Below, in pieces: positions 25,885-33,771 of a stretch of 64,000 nucleotides of DNA (positions are counted from its first letter, which is position 1; the number at the start of each line of letters is the position of its first letter). Under the pieces are notes generated by a model that saw only the letters and a program-made list of their open reading frames with translations, had not been told where the DNA came from and did no database searches. The DNA is from Chloroflexus aurantiacus J-10-fl (GTDB lineage Bacteria; Chloroflexota; Chloroflexia; Chloroflexales; Chloroflexaceae): contig NC_010175.1 in assembly GCF_000018865.1 (NCBI RefSeq), positions 4,960,001 to 5,024,000 on the forward strand, written 5' to 3'. The translations under genes were made by a program, and so were the position numbers.

Positions 25885-26775
25885 GTGCAACGATTAAAGC
25901 GAGTTGTCGGTTGGATCGGTGCTGTGCTGGGGATCGGGCTGCTGGCGTTGATCGTGAGTATTCCGGTGGATGCGTTGATTGGGGGTGGACGGGTAGAGGC
26001 GCTGACGAATACCATCATCCCTGGTCCTGACGGTCCGATTCGGGCTTTTGTGGCCGAACCATCGACACCCGGCCCCCATCCGGCGGTGATTATGATCCAC
26101 GAGTGGTGGGGACTACGCCCGGATATTATCGAGAAGGCAACGGCATTGGCTGCCGACGGCTATCTGGTCGTTGCACCTGATACATTCCGTGGTGCCAGTA
26201 CCACCTGGATTCCGCGCGCAATTTACCAGGTGACAACCACACCACCAGAACAGGTGATGGCCGATCTTGATGCAGTGTTTGCCTGGTTGAGCGCACGGCC
26301 TGATGTGATCGCCGACCGGATTGCCGTGATCGGGTTTTGTTATGGGGGCCGGACTTCACTGCTCTACACATTGCACAACCCGGCGATTGCAGCTACGGGC
26401 GTCTTTTATGGGATGGCAGATGTCGAACCGGTAGCACTGCGTCAGATCCAAGGCCCAGTCCTCGGTATTTTTGGTGGCGCCGATGCTTCTATTCCGCTCA
26501 GTGAAGTGGCACAGCTTGAAGAAAATCTACGCGCTGCCGGTGTGTCCACCCGCTTTGTGATCTTTCCCGATCAGCCGCATGCGTTTGTGGGTGGTATCGA
26601 GTCGATTACTACGGGGGGCGCAGCAGGTGAGGCGTGGCAGGTGCTGCGCTCGTTTCTGGCTGAAGCGCTGCTCAATCGCCCACCAACAAGTCTTCCGGCA
26701 CCATCTGGTACACTTGCAACGCAGCGGATAACCTTCTTCGGTGACATCCATCGTCGTTTTGTGTGTGGATGGTGA
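25885..26775 (+). CDS. dienelactone-hydrolase-family protein, membrane-anchored or exported
   Basis: 296 residues from GTG 25885, which follows GAGGAGG at 5 nt; the ATG at 25858 lacks a ribosome site and overlaps the spacer after the tRNA. An N-terminal helix (WIGAVLGIGLLALIVSIPVD) suggests export or anchoring. The alpha/beta-hydrolase part: HPAVIMIHEWWGLRPDI (oxyanion region), IGFCYGGRTS with a Cys nucleophile as in dienelactone hydrolase, FGGADASIPL with the acid, and FPDQPHAFVGG with the catalytic His. Such enzymes hydrolyse lactones and esters; the substrate is not predictable. The last 30 residues (after about 265) are Pro-rich and may be an extension. Next gene downstream has its own promoter. 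Confidence 0.85.
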   Translation: MQRLKRVVGWIGAVLGIGLLALIVSIPVDALIGGGRVEALTNTIIPGPDGPIRAFVAEPSTPGPHPAVIMIHEWWGLRPDIIEKATALAADGYLVVAPDTFRGASTTWIPRAIYQVTTTPPEQVMADLDAVFAWLSARPDVIADRIAVIGFCYGGRTSLLYTLHNPAIAATGVFYGMADVEPVALRQIQGPVLGIFGGADASIPLSEVAQLEENLRAAGVSTRFVIFPDQPHAFVGGIESITTGGAAGEAWQVLRSFLAEALLNRPPTSLPAPSGTLATQRITFFGDIHRRFVCGW

Positions 26776-26796
26776 CCGGCATTTGCAAAGACTCTC

Positions 26797-26825
26797 TTGA
26801 CGAATCGCGCGGCGAGCAGTACAAT
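26797..26825 (+). promoter_or_regulatory. strong promoter for the TrmB-ATPase gene
   Basis: TTGACG at 26797-26802, 17-nt spacer, TACAAT at 26820-26825; ten of twelve consensus positions. Transcription would begin near 26831, inside the inverted repeat described next. Confidence 0.75.
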
Positions 26826-26827
26826 GT

Positions 26828-26851
26828 TAGTAGTTCGGAAATGAACAACTA
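26828..26851 (+). promoter_or_regulatory. inverted-repeat operator candidate overlapping +1 and the start codon
   Basis: TAGTAGTTC, spacer GGAAAT, GAACAACTA: 9-bp arms with one mismatch. It starts 3 nt after the -10 box and ends on the first base of the ATG. The position suits self-repression by the encoded TrmB domain. Confidence 0.55.
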
Positions 26852-29595
26852 TGGAGAACACAAATCTACTGGAACAACTGACGGCGCTGGGGCTTACTGA
26901 GTACGAGGCACGGGTGTACCTGGCATTGTTGACCGAGTATCCGGCGACTGGTTATCAGATCAGTAAACTGGCGGGTATTCCACGGTCAATGGTCTATGAG
27001 GCGTTAGGGCGGTTGGAAGGACGTGGTGCTGTGCTCAAATCGGTTGAAGAAAAGGCAACGCTCTACCGTCCGATTTCACCGGCAATCCTGCTCGACCGCT
27101 ACGAGCGCGAGGCGCGTGAACGGGCTGAAGCACTGCGCACGCAATTGATGCCACTGTTTCACCACGAAGAGAGTGATCGGCTCTGGAACTTCAGTGGTCG
27201 GCGTGAAGCGCTGGCCGCAGCGCGTGATCTGATCGAGAGCGCTCAGCACGAGTTGATGCTGGTACTGACCGATGCCGATGTGGAAGCGCTGTATCCGGCA
27301 TTGGCCGCTGCCCACGAGCGTGGGGTGGCGTTGGGAGTGATTCTGACCGGTGAAGCGCCCTTTTCGTTTGGGCAGGTTGTGCGCCACCCGAAGCGAGAGA
27401 CCGAGCTGCACGGGATGGTTGAGACGCTGATCGTGGTCGCCGATGAGCGTGAATTCTTGATCGCTTCCGGTCATCTTGCCACGACCGCCACGGTGACGAC
27501 TAACCGCAATATGGTCTTGATTGCGCGCCAGTTTATCTGGATGGAGCTGTTCGCCCAACGTATTTTTGCCCGTCTTGGCGAAGATTTGCTGGCCCGCGCC
27601 TCGATCCAGAAGATCGCCAGGTTTTGCACTCGTAATCAATGCCCGGCCCGCCAGTGGAGAGGAGCTATACAAATGATTACGACTTCGCGGGTTACTCCTC
27701 GACGGCTGTTTACCCAATTCTTCCAGGATGAAACCCTGGAACCGGCATTTGTGGTGTTGACGCTGGTTGGGATTGTTGCCGGTATCTGGCTGGAGGGTGC
27801 GCAGGCACCGGCTGGCCTCATTCTGGCGGTTCATGTTGCCACCTACTTTTTCGGCGGCTTTTACGCGGTGCGCGCCATTATTGAGGCGCTCAAAGAATGG
27901 AAAATTGAAGTTGATCTGCTGATGGTGCTGGCTGCATTGGGGGCGGCTTACCTCGGCGAATTCAGTGAGGGCGCCATTCTCCTTTTTCTCTTTTCGCTGA
28001 GCAATGTGTTGCAGGTGTATGCTATGCGGCGCACCGAGCAGGCGATTACGGCGCTGATGCAGCTCCGGCCCGACCGGGTCAGTATCCGTCGGCACGACCG
28101 CGAGTACGATGTTGCCATCGAAGAGGTGCAGGTTGGCGATGTGATGCTGCTGCGCCCCGGTGACCGGGTGCCGCTCGACGGGGTGATCGAGCGTGGTGCG
28201 GGTACGTTCGATGAGTCGGCGCTCACCGGTGAGTCGATGCCGGTACACAAGGGGCCGGGCATGACGGTGTTGGCCGGTACGCTCAATCAGACCGGTGCGC
28301 TTGAGGTGCGGGTGACAAAACCGGCCAGTGAGAGCACGCTGGCCCGGATTATCGCTATGGTGAGCGAGGCGCAGTCGCGCAAGGCACGCTCGCAGAGCTT
28401 CCTGGAACGCTTCGAGCAGCGCTACGCGATTGGGGTGATTGGGGCGGTTGCGCTGTTCATTCTGCTGATGCCACTGTTCAGCGGCGCGTCGTTCACCGAC
28501 ATATTCTATCGCGGAATGGTGCTGTTAACCGTCGCGTCGCCATGTGCCCTGGTGATCAGTGTGCCGGCGGCATTGTTGAGCGCGATTGCGGCCGGTGCCC
28601 GGCGGGGCGTCCTCTTCAAGGGTGGCGTGCATCTCGAAGAGTTGAGTCGGGTACGGGTGATTGCCTTTGACAAGACCGGCACGCTGACCTTTGGCAAGCC
28701 GGTGCTGACCGATCTCGTGCCGATGAACGGCTTGAGCGAACATGAACTGCTCACGATTGTCGCCCGTGCCGAACAGCCGTCAGAGCATCCGATTGCGCGG
28801 GCCATTTTGCAGGCGGCTGAAGAGCGTGGGATTGCGATTGTTCCTCCAGAGCAGTTTGTCGCAGTGACCGGGATGGGTGTGCGTGCGCTCTGGGATGGGG
28901 GAGAGACGCTGGTTGGTTCGCCACGGCTCTTCCGCGAAGCCGGGATTGAGGTACCCGCGAACTTGCTGGCGCAGGCTGATGATCTGATGAAACAGGGGCG
29001 GGGGAGTGTCCTGTTTGTATGGCGCGATCAGCAGTGGTTGGGGCTGGTAGCGGTGATGGATCGCGAACGGCCTGACGCAGCCCGGCAGATTGCCGCTTTG
29101 CGCGCAGTCGGTATTGAGCGGATCGTGATGCTGACCGGTGACAACCCGCAGGTGGCTGAAGCAATGGCCCAGCGCTTGGGGATTGATGAGGTGTACGCCG
29201 GGCTATTGCCGGCTGACAAATTGCAGCGTGTCGAGCAGCTCCGACAGCGCTACGGTGGGGTGGCGATGGTCGGCGATGGCGTGAATGATGCACCGGCGCT
29301 GGCAGCAGCAACGGTAGGCATCGCCATGGGAGCGGCCGGTACCGATGCGGCACTCGAAACTGCTGATCTGGTCTTGATGAGCGACGATCTGAGTGCTATC
29401 GTCTACGCTCTGCGGTTAAGCCGCCAGACGCAGCGTGTTGTCTGGCAGAATATCGTATTTGCGCTGGCGGTGGTCGTGGTGCTGGTGCTGACGACATTGA
29501 CTGTGGGGGTGCCACTGCCGTTGGGTGTGGTTGGTCACGAGGGAAGTACGATTATTGTGGTGTTGAATGGATTGCGGTTGTTGATCTTCCGCTAG
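26851..29595 (+). CDS. TrmB-type regulator fused in frame to a P1B-4 metal-transport ATPase
   Basis: 914 residues. Residues 1-70 form a winged helix (LTEYEARVYLALL, GIPRSMVYEALGRLEGRG); 100-250 are the TrmB-type effector region. From residue 275 (ATG 27673, with its own GAGAGGAG ribosome site) comes a complete heavy-metal P-type ATPase: TGES actuator motif, SPC (Cys565) in the transport helix, DKTGT with Asp607 phosphorylated, SEHPIA, GDGVND hinge, and HEGST near the C terminus (His896). SPC plus HEGxT marks the P1B-4 group, which exports Fe2+, Co2+ or Zn2+; no N-terminal metal-binding domain. The join looks accidental: dropping one CG from CGCG at 27595-27598 would end TrmB with RLDPEDRQVLHS and a TAA at 27633. 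Two proteins may be made by internal initiation at 27673. Confidence 0.88.
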   Translation: MENTNLLEQLTALGLTEYEARVYLALLTEYPATGYQISKLAGIPRSMVYEALGRLEGRGAVLKSVEEKATLYRPISPAILLDRYEREARERAEALRTQLMPLFHHEESDRLWNFSGRREALAAARDLIESAQHELMLVLTDADVEALYPALAAAHERGVALGVILTGEAPFSFGQVVRHPKRETELHGMVETLIVVADEREFLIASGHLATTATVTTNRNMVLIARQFIWMELFAQRIFARLGEDLLARASIQKIARFCTRNQCPARQWRGAIQMITTSRVTPRRLFTQFFQDETLEPAFVVLTLVGIVAGIWLEGAQAPAGLILAVHVATYFFGGFYAVRAIIEALKEWKIEVDLLMVLAALGAAYLGEFSEGAILLFLFSLSNVLQVYAMRRTEQAITALMQLRPDRVSIRRHDREYDVAIEEVQVGDVMLLRPGDRVPLDGVIERGAGTFDESALTGESMPVHKGPGMTVLAGTLNQTGALEVRVTKPASESTLARIIAMVSEAQSRKARSQSFLERFEQRYAIGVIGAVALFILLMPLFSGASFTDIFYRGMVLLTVASPCALVISVPAALLSAIAAGARRGVLFKGGVHLEELSRVRVIAFDKTGTLTFGKPVLTDLVPMNGLSEHELLTIVARAEQPSEHPIARAILQAAEERGIAIVPPEQFVAVTGMGVRALWDGGETLVGSPRLFREAGIEVPANLLAQADDLMKQGRGSVLFVWRDQQWLGLVAVMDRERPDAARQIAALRAVGIERIVMLTGDNPQVAEAMAQRLGIDEVYAGLLPADKLQRVEQLRQRYGGVAMVGDGVNDAPALAAATVGIAMGAAGTDAALETADLVLMSDDLSAIVYALRLSRQTQRVVWQNIVFALAVVVVLVLTTLTVGVPLPLGVVGHEGSTIIVVLNGLRLLIFR
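27661..27675 (+). promoter_or_regulatory. internal ribosome-binding site and start for the ATPase half
   Basis: GAGAGGAG at about 27657-27664 followed by CTATACAA and ATG 27673. Spacing and strength fit a genuine translation start, so the ATPase can be made as a separate 640-residue protein whatever happens at the fusion point. Confidence 0.65.
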
Positions 29596-29717
29596 CGGGT
29601 GTGATGGCCCATGCCACAGTGAGAACGCTAACTTGAATAGCGTGTGGCAGGCACGGTACACCTGCAGAACGCGACATCTGCACCACGCGAGTGTTTGCCT
29701 GTTGCACCGGGTCATAG

Positions 29718-29743
29718 TAGGGGCGCACGGTCGTGCGCCCCTA
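29718..29743. repeat. TAGGGGC-family hairpin
   Basis: TAGGGGCGCACG, spacer GT, CGTGCGCCCCTA: 12-bp perfect arms. A half copy (GTAGGGGCGCACGG) also stands at about 5923-5936. Confidence 0.8.
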
Positions 29744-29787
29744 TCGATATGTTAGCGGTACGCCTCGTCCTCGCCAGGATTACCATC

Positions 29788-30147
29788 GGGGCGGGTTCTG
29801 TAGGGGCGGGTTCTGTAGGGGCGGATTTCTATAGGGGCGGGTTTCTATAGGGGCGGGTTTCTATAGGGGCGGGTTTCTATAGGGGCGGGTTTCTATAGGG
29901 GCGGGTTTCTATAGGGGCGGGTTTCTATAGGGGCGGGTTTCTATAGGGGCGGGTTTCTATAGGGGCGGGTTTCTATAGGGGCGGGTTTCTATAGGGGCGG
30001 GTTTCTATAGGGGCGGGTTTCTATAGGGGCGGGTTTCTATAGGGGCGGGTTTCTATAGGGGCGGGTTTCTATAGGGGCGGGTTTCTATAGGGGCGGGTTT
30101 CTATAGGGGCGGGTTTCTATAGGGGCGGGTTCAAAACCCGCCCCTAC
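29788..30147. repeat. 16-bp G-rich minisatellite, 18 exact copies
   Basis: Two 15-bp units GGGGCGGGTTCTGTA (29788-29817), one variant GGGGCGGATTTCTATA (29818-29833), then 18 identical copies of GGGGCGGGTTTCTATA (29834-30121), ending in GGGGCGGGTT-CAA-AACCCGCCCC and TAC. The ends match the array at 3698-3793. Perfect identity of 18 units implies recent expansion. Confidence 0.92.
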
Positions 30148-30220
30148 AGGCGGTGTATGGGCCTGATCCGCGCTCAGGTCACCACCATCATCTACCATCT
30201 GCACCTCAATATAACAGGTG

Positions 30221-30229
30221 TGCTACAAT
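30221..30229 (+). promoter_or_regulatory. extended -10 promoter for the penicillin-acylase-family gene
   Basis: TGCTACAAT, the same extended -10 as at 6455-6463, about 43 nt before the start codon; weak -35. Confidence 0.5.
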
Positions 30230-30271
30230 ACGCACCACATTCAGAGATCGCGAACATACAGAGAGGCAACA

Positions 30272-32686
30272 ATGCGGTTGCAACGACGCTTCATCGGCTG
30301 GATAGCGCTACTGGTACTGGTTGTCGTGGTGCTTGGTGGGAGCGGTGGTTATCTCTGGCTAAGCCGCTCGCTCCCGCAAATCAGTGGTGACATACGAGTA
30401 CGCGGGATCAGTGGGCCGGTCACGATTGTGCGGGATCGCGATGGCGTTGCCCACATTACCGGCACAACCGATGCCGATGCCGTCTTTGGGCTGGGATTCG
30501 TGCATGCGCAGGAACGGCTCTGGCAGATGGAGGTACAACGGCGCATCGGGCATGCCCGTCTGTCGGAAATCTTCGGCGCAACCACCCTGCAAACCGATAA
30601 GTTTCTGCGCACCCTCGGCGTCGCCCGCGCCGCCCGGAGTGCGCTCGAACGTCTCGACAGCGAGACGCTGGCGTGGTTAGAGGCGTATGCCGCCGGGGTT
30701 AATGCGTTCCTGGCTACGAATCCGGTCTTGCCGCCGGAATTTTTGATCCTGGGCGTGCAACCTGAGCCGTGGCAGCCTATCGATTCGCTGGTATGGGCCA
30801 AGATGATGGCCTGGGACCTCGGTGGCAACTGGAGCAATGAATTGATGCGGGCAACGCTGATCGCAAAGATCGGGCCTGAAGATGCCGCTTTTCTGATGCC
30901 GCCATATACCGCTGATGGCCCGCTCATTATGCCCGCCGCCGGGGTTGTCTCACCAGCGACGGCTGCCGATACACCTCACACGCCTCTTAAGCCGGAAACA
31001 ACCCGTCGCATGCTTGATCTCGCTCAGGAGCTTCAGTTTCTCAATCGCATCGGCGACCAGTTGGCCGGTTCCAATAACTGGGTCATCGGCGGGAGCCGAA
31101 CGGCCAGCGGCAAACCATTACTGGTGAATGATCCGCATCTCGCCAACCGCATACCCTCGATCTGGTACCTGGCCCACATCCAGGGGTCAACCATCAACGT
31201 CATCGGCGCGACCTTTCCCGGTCTGCCGGTAGTGGTGATCGGGCATAACGGACGGATTGCATGGGGGGTGACGAACACCGGCCCGGACGTGCAGGATTTG
31301 TACATCGAGCGGATTGACGCTCGAAATTACGCCGAGTACAACGGCAGGCGTGAACCGGTCACGCTGATCAGCGAAGTCATCACTGTTAAAGACTCTGAGC
31401 CGGTGACACTCACGGTGCGGATTACCCGCCATGGCCCGGTGATCAGTGATGTGCTGGAAGATGTAGACGAGCCGCTGGCCTTTCGCTGGACGGCCCTCGA
31501 CCCTGAAGATACAACCTTACGCGGATTTATCAATCTCAACCGTGCCCGCAACTGGCAAGAGTTTGTGGCGGCCCTCAGCGACTACAAGGCGCCGATGCAG
31601 AGCTTTGTGTACGCCGATGTTGAGGGGAATATTGGTTTTTACGCGCCGGGGCTGGTTCCGATCCGGCGGAACGGTGATGGTAGCGTGCCAGTACCGGGTT
31701 GGACGGATGAGTACGAGTGGATCGGCTACGTCCCATTTGCTGAACTGCCGCACATTTACAATCCACCGCAGGATTACATTGTGACTGCCAACAACCAGGT
31801 GGTGGGTGACGACTATCCCTATCTGCTGGGGACATCGTGGGCAGCGCCGTACCGTGCCCGGCGGATCATCGAGTTGATCGAGCAGAAATCGGCGCTGACG
31901 GTTGCCGATATGCGCACGATGCTCGGCGATGTGGTATCGCTGCATGCGCGTGAATTGTTGCCGATACTACGCGAGGTGACCCCGAACGGGCCGCGTGAAG
32001 CTGCGGCCCTGGAGTTGTTACGCAGTTGGGATGGCACGATGGCCGGTGACAGTGCGGCGGCAGCAGTATTTCAGGGGTATTACCATGCCCTGCTCGAAGC
32101 GGTCTTTGCCGACGAACTGGGCGAGTTCTTCAGCGAGACGTATCGCCATCGGCGCGATTTTGCAGCCATGGCGCTGCGTCGGGTATTGCTGGAAGGCCGG
32201 CAAGAGTGGTGCGATAACGTCAATACCATCGCGACAACCGAGGATTGCGCCACAATCCTTGCCACTGCGTTCAGCAAAGGGTTAGCGGCGATGGCGACGG
32301 CACAGGGTGAAGAAGATCCAACTCGCTGGCGCTGGGATCGAGTTCATCAGGCTGTCTTCCCCCACAACCCGTTCAGTCAGGTCGGAGCGCTGCGCGGCAT
32401 CTTCGAGCGGCGGGTACCTACCGGCGGTGATAGTTTCACCGTCAATTTTGCGCCCATGCGGCTGAACGAAGGATACTTGCAATACAATGCACCATCGTAC
32501 CGCCAGATTATCGATTTCGCCGATCTGGCGGAGTCGCGCTTCATCCACACAACCGGCCAGTCCGGTAACGTGCTGAGTAATCGTTACAGCGATTATCTGG
32601 CGCTGTGGCAACAGACTGGCGACATACCAATGCGCTTCAGCGGCACGATTGACGGCGAGCGATTGGTGTTGCAACCGGATCGGTAA
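30272..32686 (+). CDS. penicillin-acylase-family N-terminal-nucleophile hydrolase
   Basis: 804 residues from ATG 30272, after GAGAGG at 6 nt. The family hydrolyses amides such as beta-lactams or acyl-homoserine lactones; the enzyme is exported and self-cleaved into alpha and beta chains. Residues 8-30 are a signal or anchor helix. Alpha chain: VRDRDGVAHITGTTDADAVF and GLGFVHAQERLWQMEVQRR. Cleavage should fall before Ser267 in QLAGSNNWVIGG, which becomes the N-terminal nucleophile of the beta chain; the NDPHL motif and IGHNGRIAWGVTN support this. No frame problems, usual length. Acyl-homoserine-lactone quenching is possible but cannot be separated from other acylase roles by sequence. Stands alone between two repeat regions. 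Confidence 0.92.
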   Translation: MRLQRRFIGWIALLVLVVVVLGGSGGYLWLSRSLPQISGDIRVRGISGPVTIVRDRDGVAHITGTTDADAVFGLGFVHAQERLWQMEVQRRIGHARLSEIFGATTLQTDKFLRTLGVARAARSALERLDSETLAWLEAYAAGVNAFLATNPVLPPEFLILGVQPEPWQPIDSLVWAKMMAWDLGGNWSNELMRATLIAKIGPEDAAFLMPPYTADGPLIMPAAGVVSPATAADTPHTPLKPETTRRMLDLAQELQFLNRIGDQLAGSNNWVIGGSRTASGKPLLVNDPHLANRIPSIWYLAHIQGSTINVIGATFPGLPVVVIGHNGRIAWGVTNTGPDVQDLYIERIDARNYAEYNGRREPVTLISEVITVKDSEPVTLTVRITRHGPVISDVLEDVDEPLAFRWTALDPEDTTLRGFINLNRARNWQEFVAALSDYKAPMQSFVYADVEGNIGFYAPGLVPIRRNGDGSVPVPGWTDEYEWIGYVPFAELPHIYNPPQDYIVTANNQVVGDDYPYLLGTSWAAPYRARRIIELIEQKSALTVADMRTMLGDVVSLHARELLPILREVTPNGPREAAALELLRSWDGTMAGDSAAAAVFQGYYHALLEAVFADELGEFFSETYRHRRDFAAMALRRVLLEGRQEWCDNVNTIATTEDCATILATAFSKGLAAMATAQGEEDPTRWRWDRVHQAVFPHNPFSQVGALRGIFERRVPTGGDSFTVNFAPMRLNEGYLQYNAPSYRQIIDFADLAESRFIHTTGQSGNVLSNRYSDYLALWQQTGDIPMRFSGTIDGERLVLQPDR

Positions 32687-32846
32687 CGATACCCTGCGAA
32701 GCCGGTCTTGCACTACAGAGGCACAGAGAATACGTAAAACTCTCTGTGTCTCGATGGTTTTATTTGCACCGCAGAGGCACAGAGGACACTGAGAGGGGTA
32801 CAGGTCATAGCGTGCTCGATGGTGGGAGAGGCTACCGGCCTGCCTA

Positions 32847-33545
32847 CCAGGGTCACGTACCGGCACGGGTACGCGCTGCGACTTGCGCCCTGCCGGTGCG
32901 TGCGGTAGACGCGGTAGCATGGCTGCCGCACGCCAAACGATGCGCCACGGGCGATCCAGGTAGGGAAGCGGTATCTTCGATGGTGAGTGAGATCACGGCG
33001 TGTGCAGAGCAGGCCACCAACCGGCACGCATCCATTCCCTTAACCAGGGTCACGTACCGGCACCGGTATGCGCTACGACCAGCGCCCTGCCAGTGCGTGC
33101 GGTGGATGCGGCAGCAGGCTGCCGCACGCCAAACGATGCGTCACGGGCGTTCCAGGTAGGGAAGCGGCATCTACGCTGGTGGGTGAGATCACGTCGTGTG
33201 CAGAGCAGGCCACCAACCGGCACGCATCCATTCCCTTGACCAGGGTCACGTACCGGCACCGGTAGGCGCTGTGACTTGCGCCTACCGGGGCGTGCGGTGG
33301 ATGCGGCAGCATGGCTGCCGCACGCCAAACGATGCGTCACGGGCGTTCCAGGTAGGGAAGCGGTATCTACGCTGGTGGGTGAGATCACGTCGTGTGCAGA
33401 GCAGGCCACCAACCGGCACGCATCCATTCCCTTGACCAGGGTCACGTACCGGCCCCGGTAGGCGCTGTGACTTGCGCCTACCGGGGCGTGCGGTGGATGC
33501 GGCAGCCGTGCTGCCGCACACCAAACGATGCGCCACGGGTCAATC
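32847..33545. repeat. four tandem ~196-bp repeats
   Basis: Units start with CCAGGGTCACGTACCGG at 32847, 33044, 33240 and 33436 (197, 196, 196 bp and a partial of about 110 bp). Each contains GGCAGC(C/A)(A/T/G)GGCTGCCGCAC with the ATG-centred palindrome in most, then ACGATGCG(C/T)CACGGGC. The palindrome core is shared with the 286-bp array, though the rest differs. Confidence 0.85.
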
Positions 33546-33685
33546 TGGCCCGAAAACTGTATCCACGCTGGATCCGTCATCACCGGCGTGATCATTCGCT
33601 CACGAGCAATGACTTCAGGTAAAGCAGACTTGATATGATATCCGTCCCTCAGTGTCCTCCGTGTCTCGGTGGTGGATAGAGGCAA

Positions 33686-33755
33686 ACCACCGAGGCACAG
33701 CGTGCACAGAGAATACGTAAACCCCTCTGTATCCTCTGTGTCTCGGTGGTGCATA
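33686..33755. repeat. inverted pair of CACAGAG-type dispersed repeats
   Basis: ACCACCGAGGCACAG with CACAGAGAATACG on the left and CTCTGTATCCTCTGTGTCTC, then GGTGGT, on the right, so the two face each other and could pair over about 25 bp with mismatches. Lies directly beyond the stop codon of the next minus-strand gene and might act in its termination. Confidence 0.6.
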
Positions 33756-33771
33756 TAGACACAACCGGGAA

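Larger units (their letters stand above)
29596..30271. other. gene-free spacer with hairpin and G-rich minisatellite
   Basis: Contains a 26-bp hairpin at 29718-29743, the 16-bp array at 29788-30147, and the promoter of the next gene at its right end. The 68-residue ORF at 29644 runs into the array and is not credible. Confidence 0.75.
32687..33771. other. 1.1-kb gene-free region made of repeats
   Basis: Contains the four ~196-bp tandem repeats (separate entry) bracketed by copies of a CACCGCAGAGGCACAGAGGA-type dispersed repeat: 32711-32755 (inverted pair), 32767-32796, 33646-33675 (reverse) and 33686-33755 (inverted pair that could fold into a long hairpin). Numerous ORFs here repeat with the DNA period and are not genes. 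Confidence 0.8.

Noticed and set aside
27076-28248. 390-residue minus-strand ORF
   Set aside because: Antisense shadow of the TrmB-ATPase gene; composition rich in His, Gln and Asn without any family pattern.
29788-33545. Possible CRISPR array
   Set aside because: The 16-bp units have no spacers and the ~196-bp units are contiguous tandem copies; no cas gene is in the window.
32713-33754. Many ORFs including a 234-residue minus-strand frame
   Set aside because: Made of the 196-bp and CACAGAG repeats; internal peptide repeats mirror the DNA repeats and no start signals are present.
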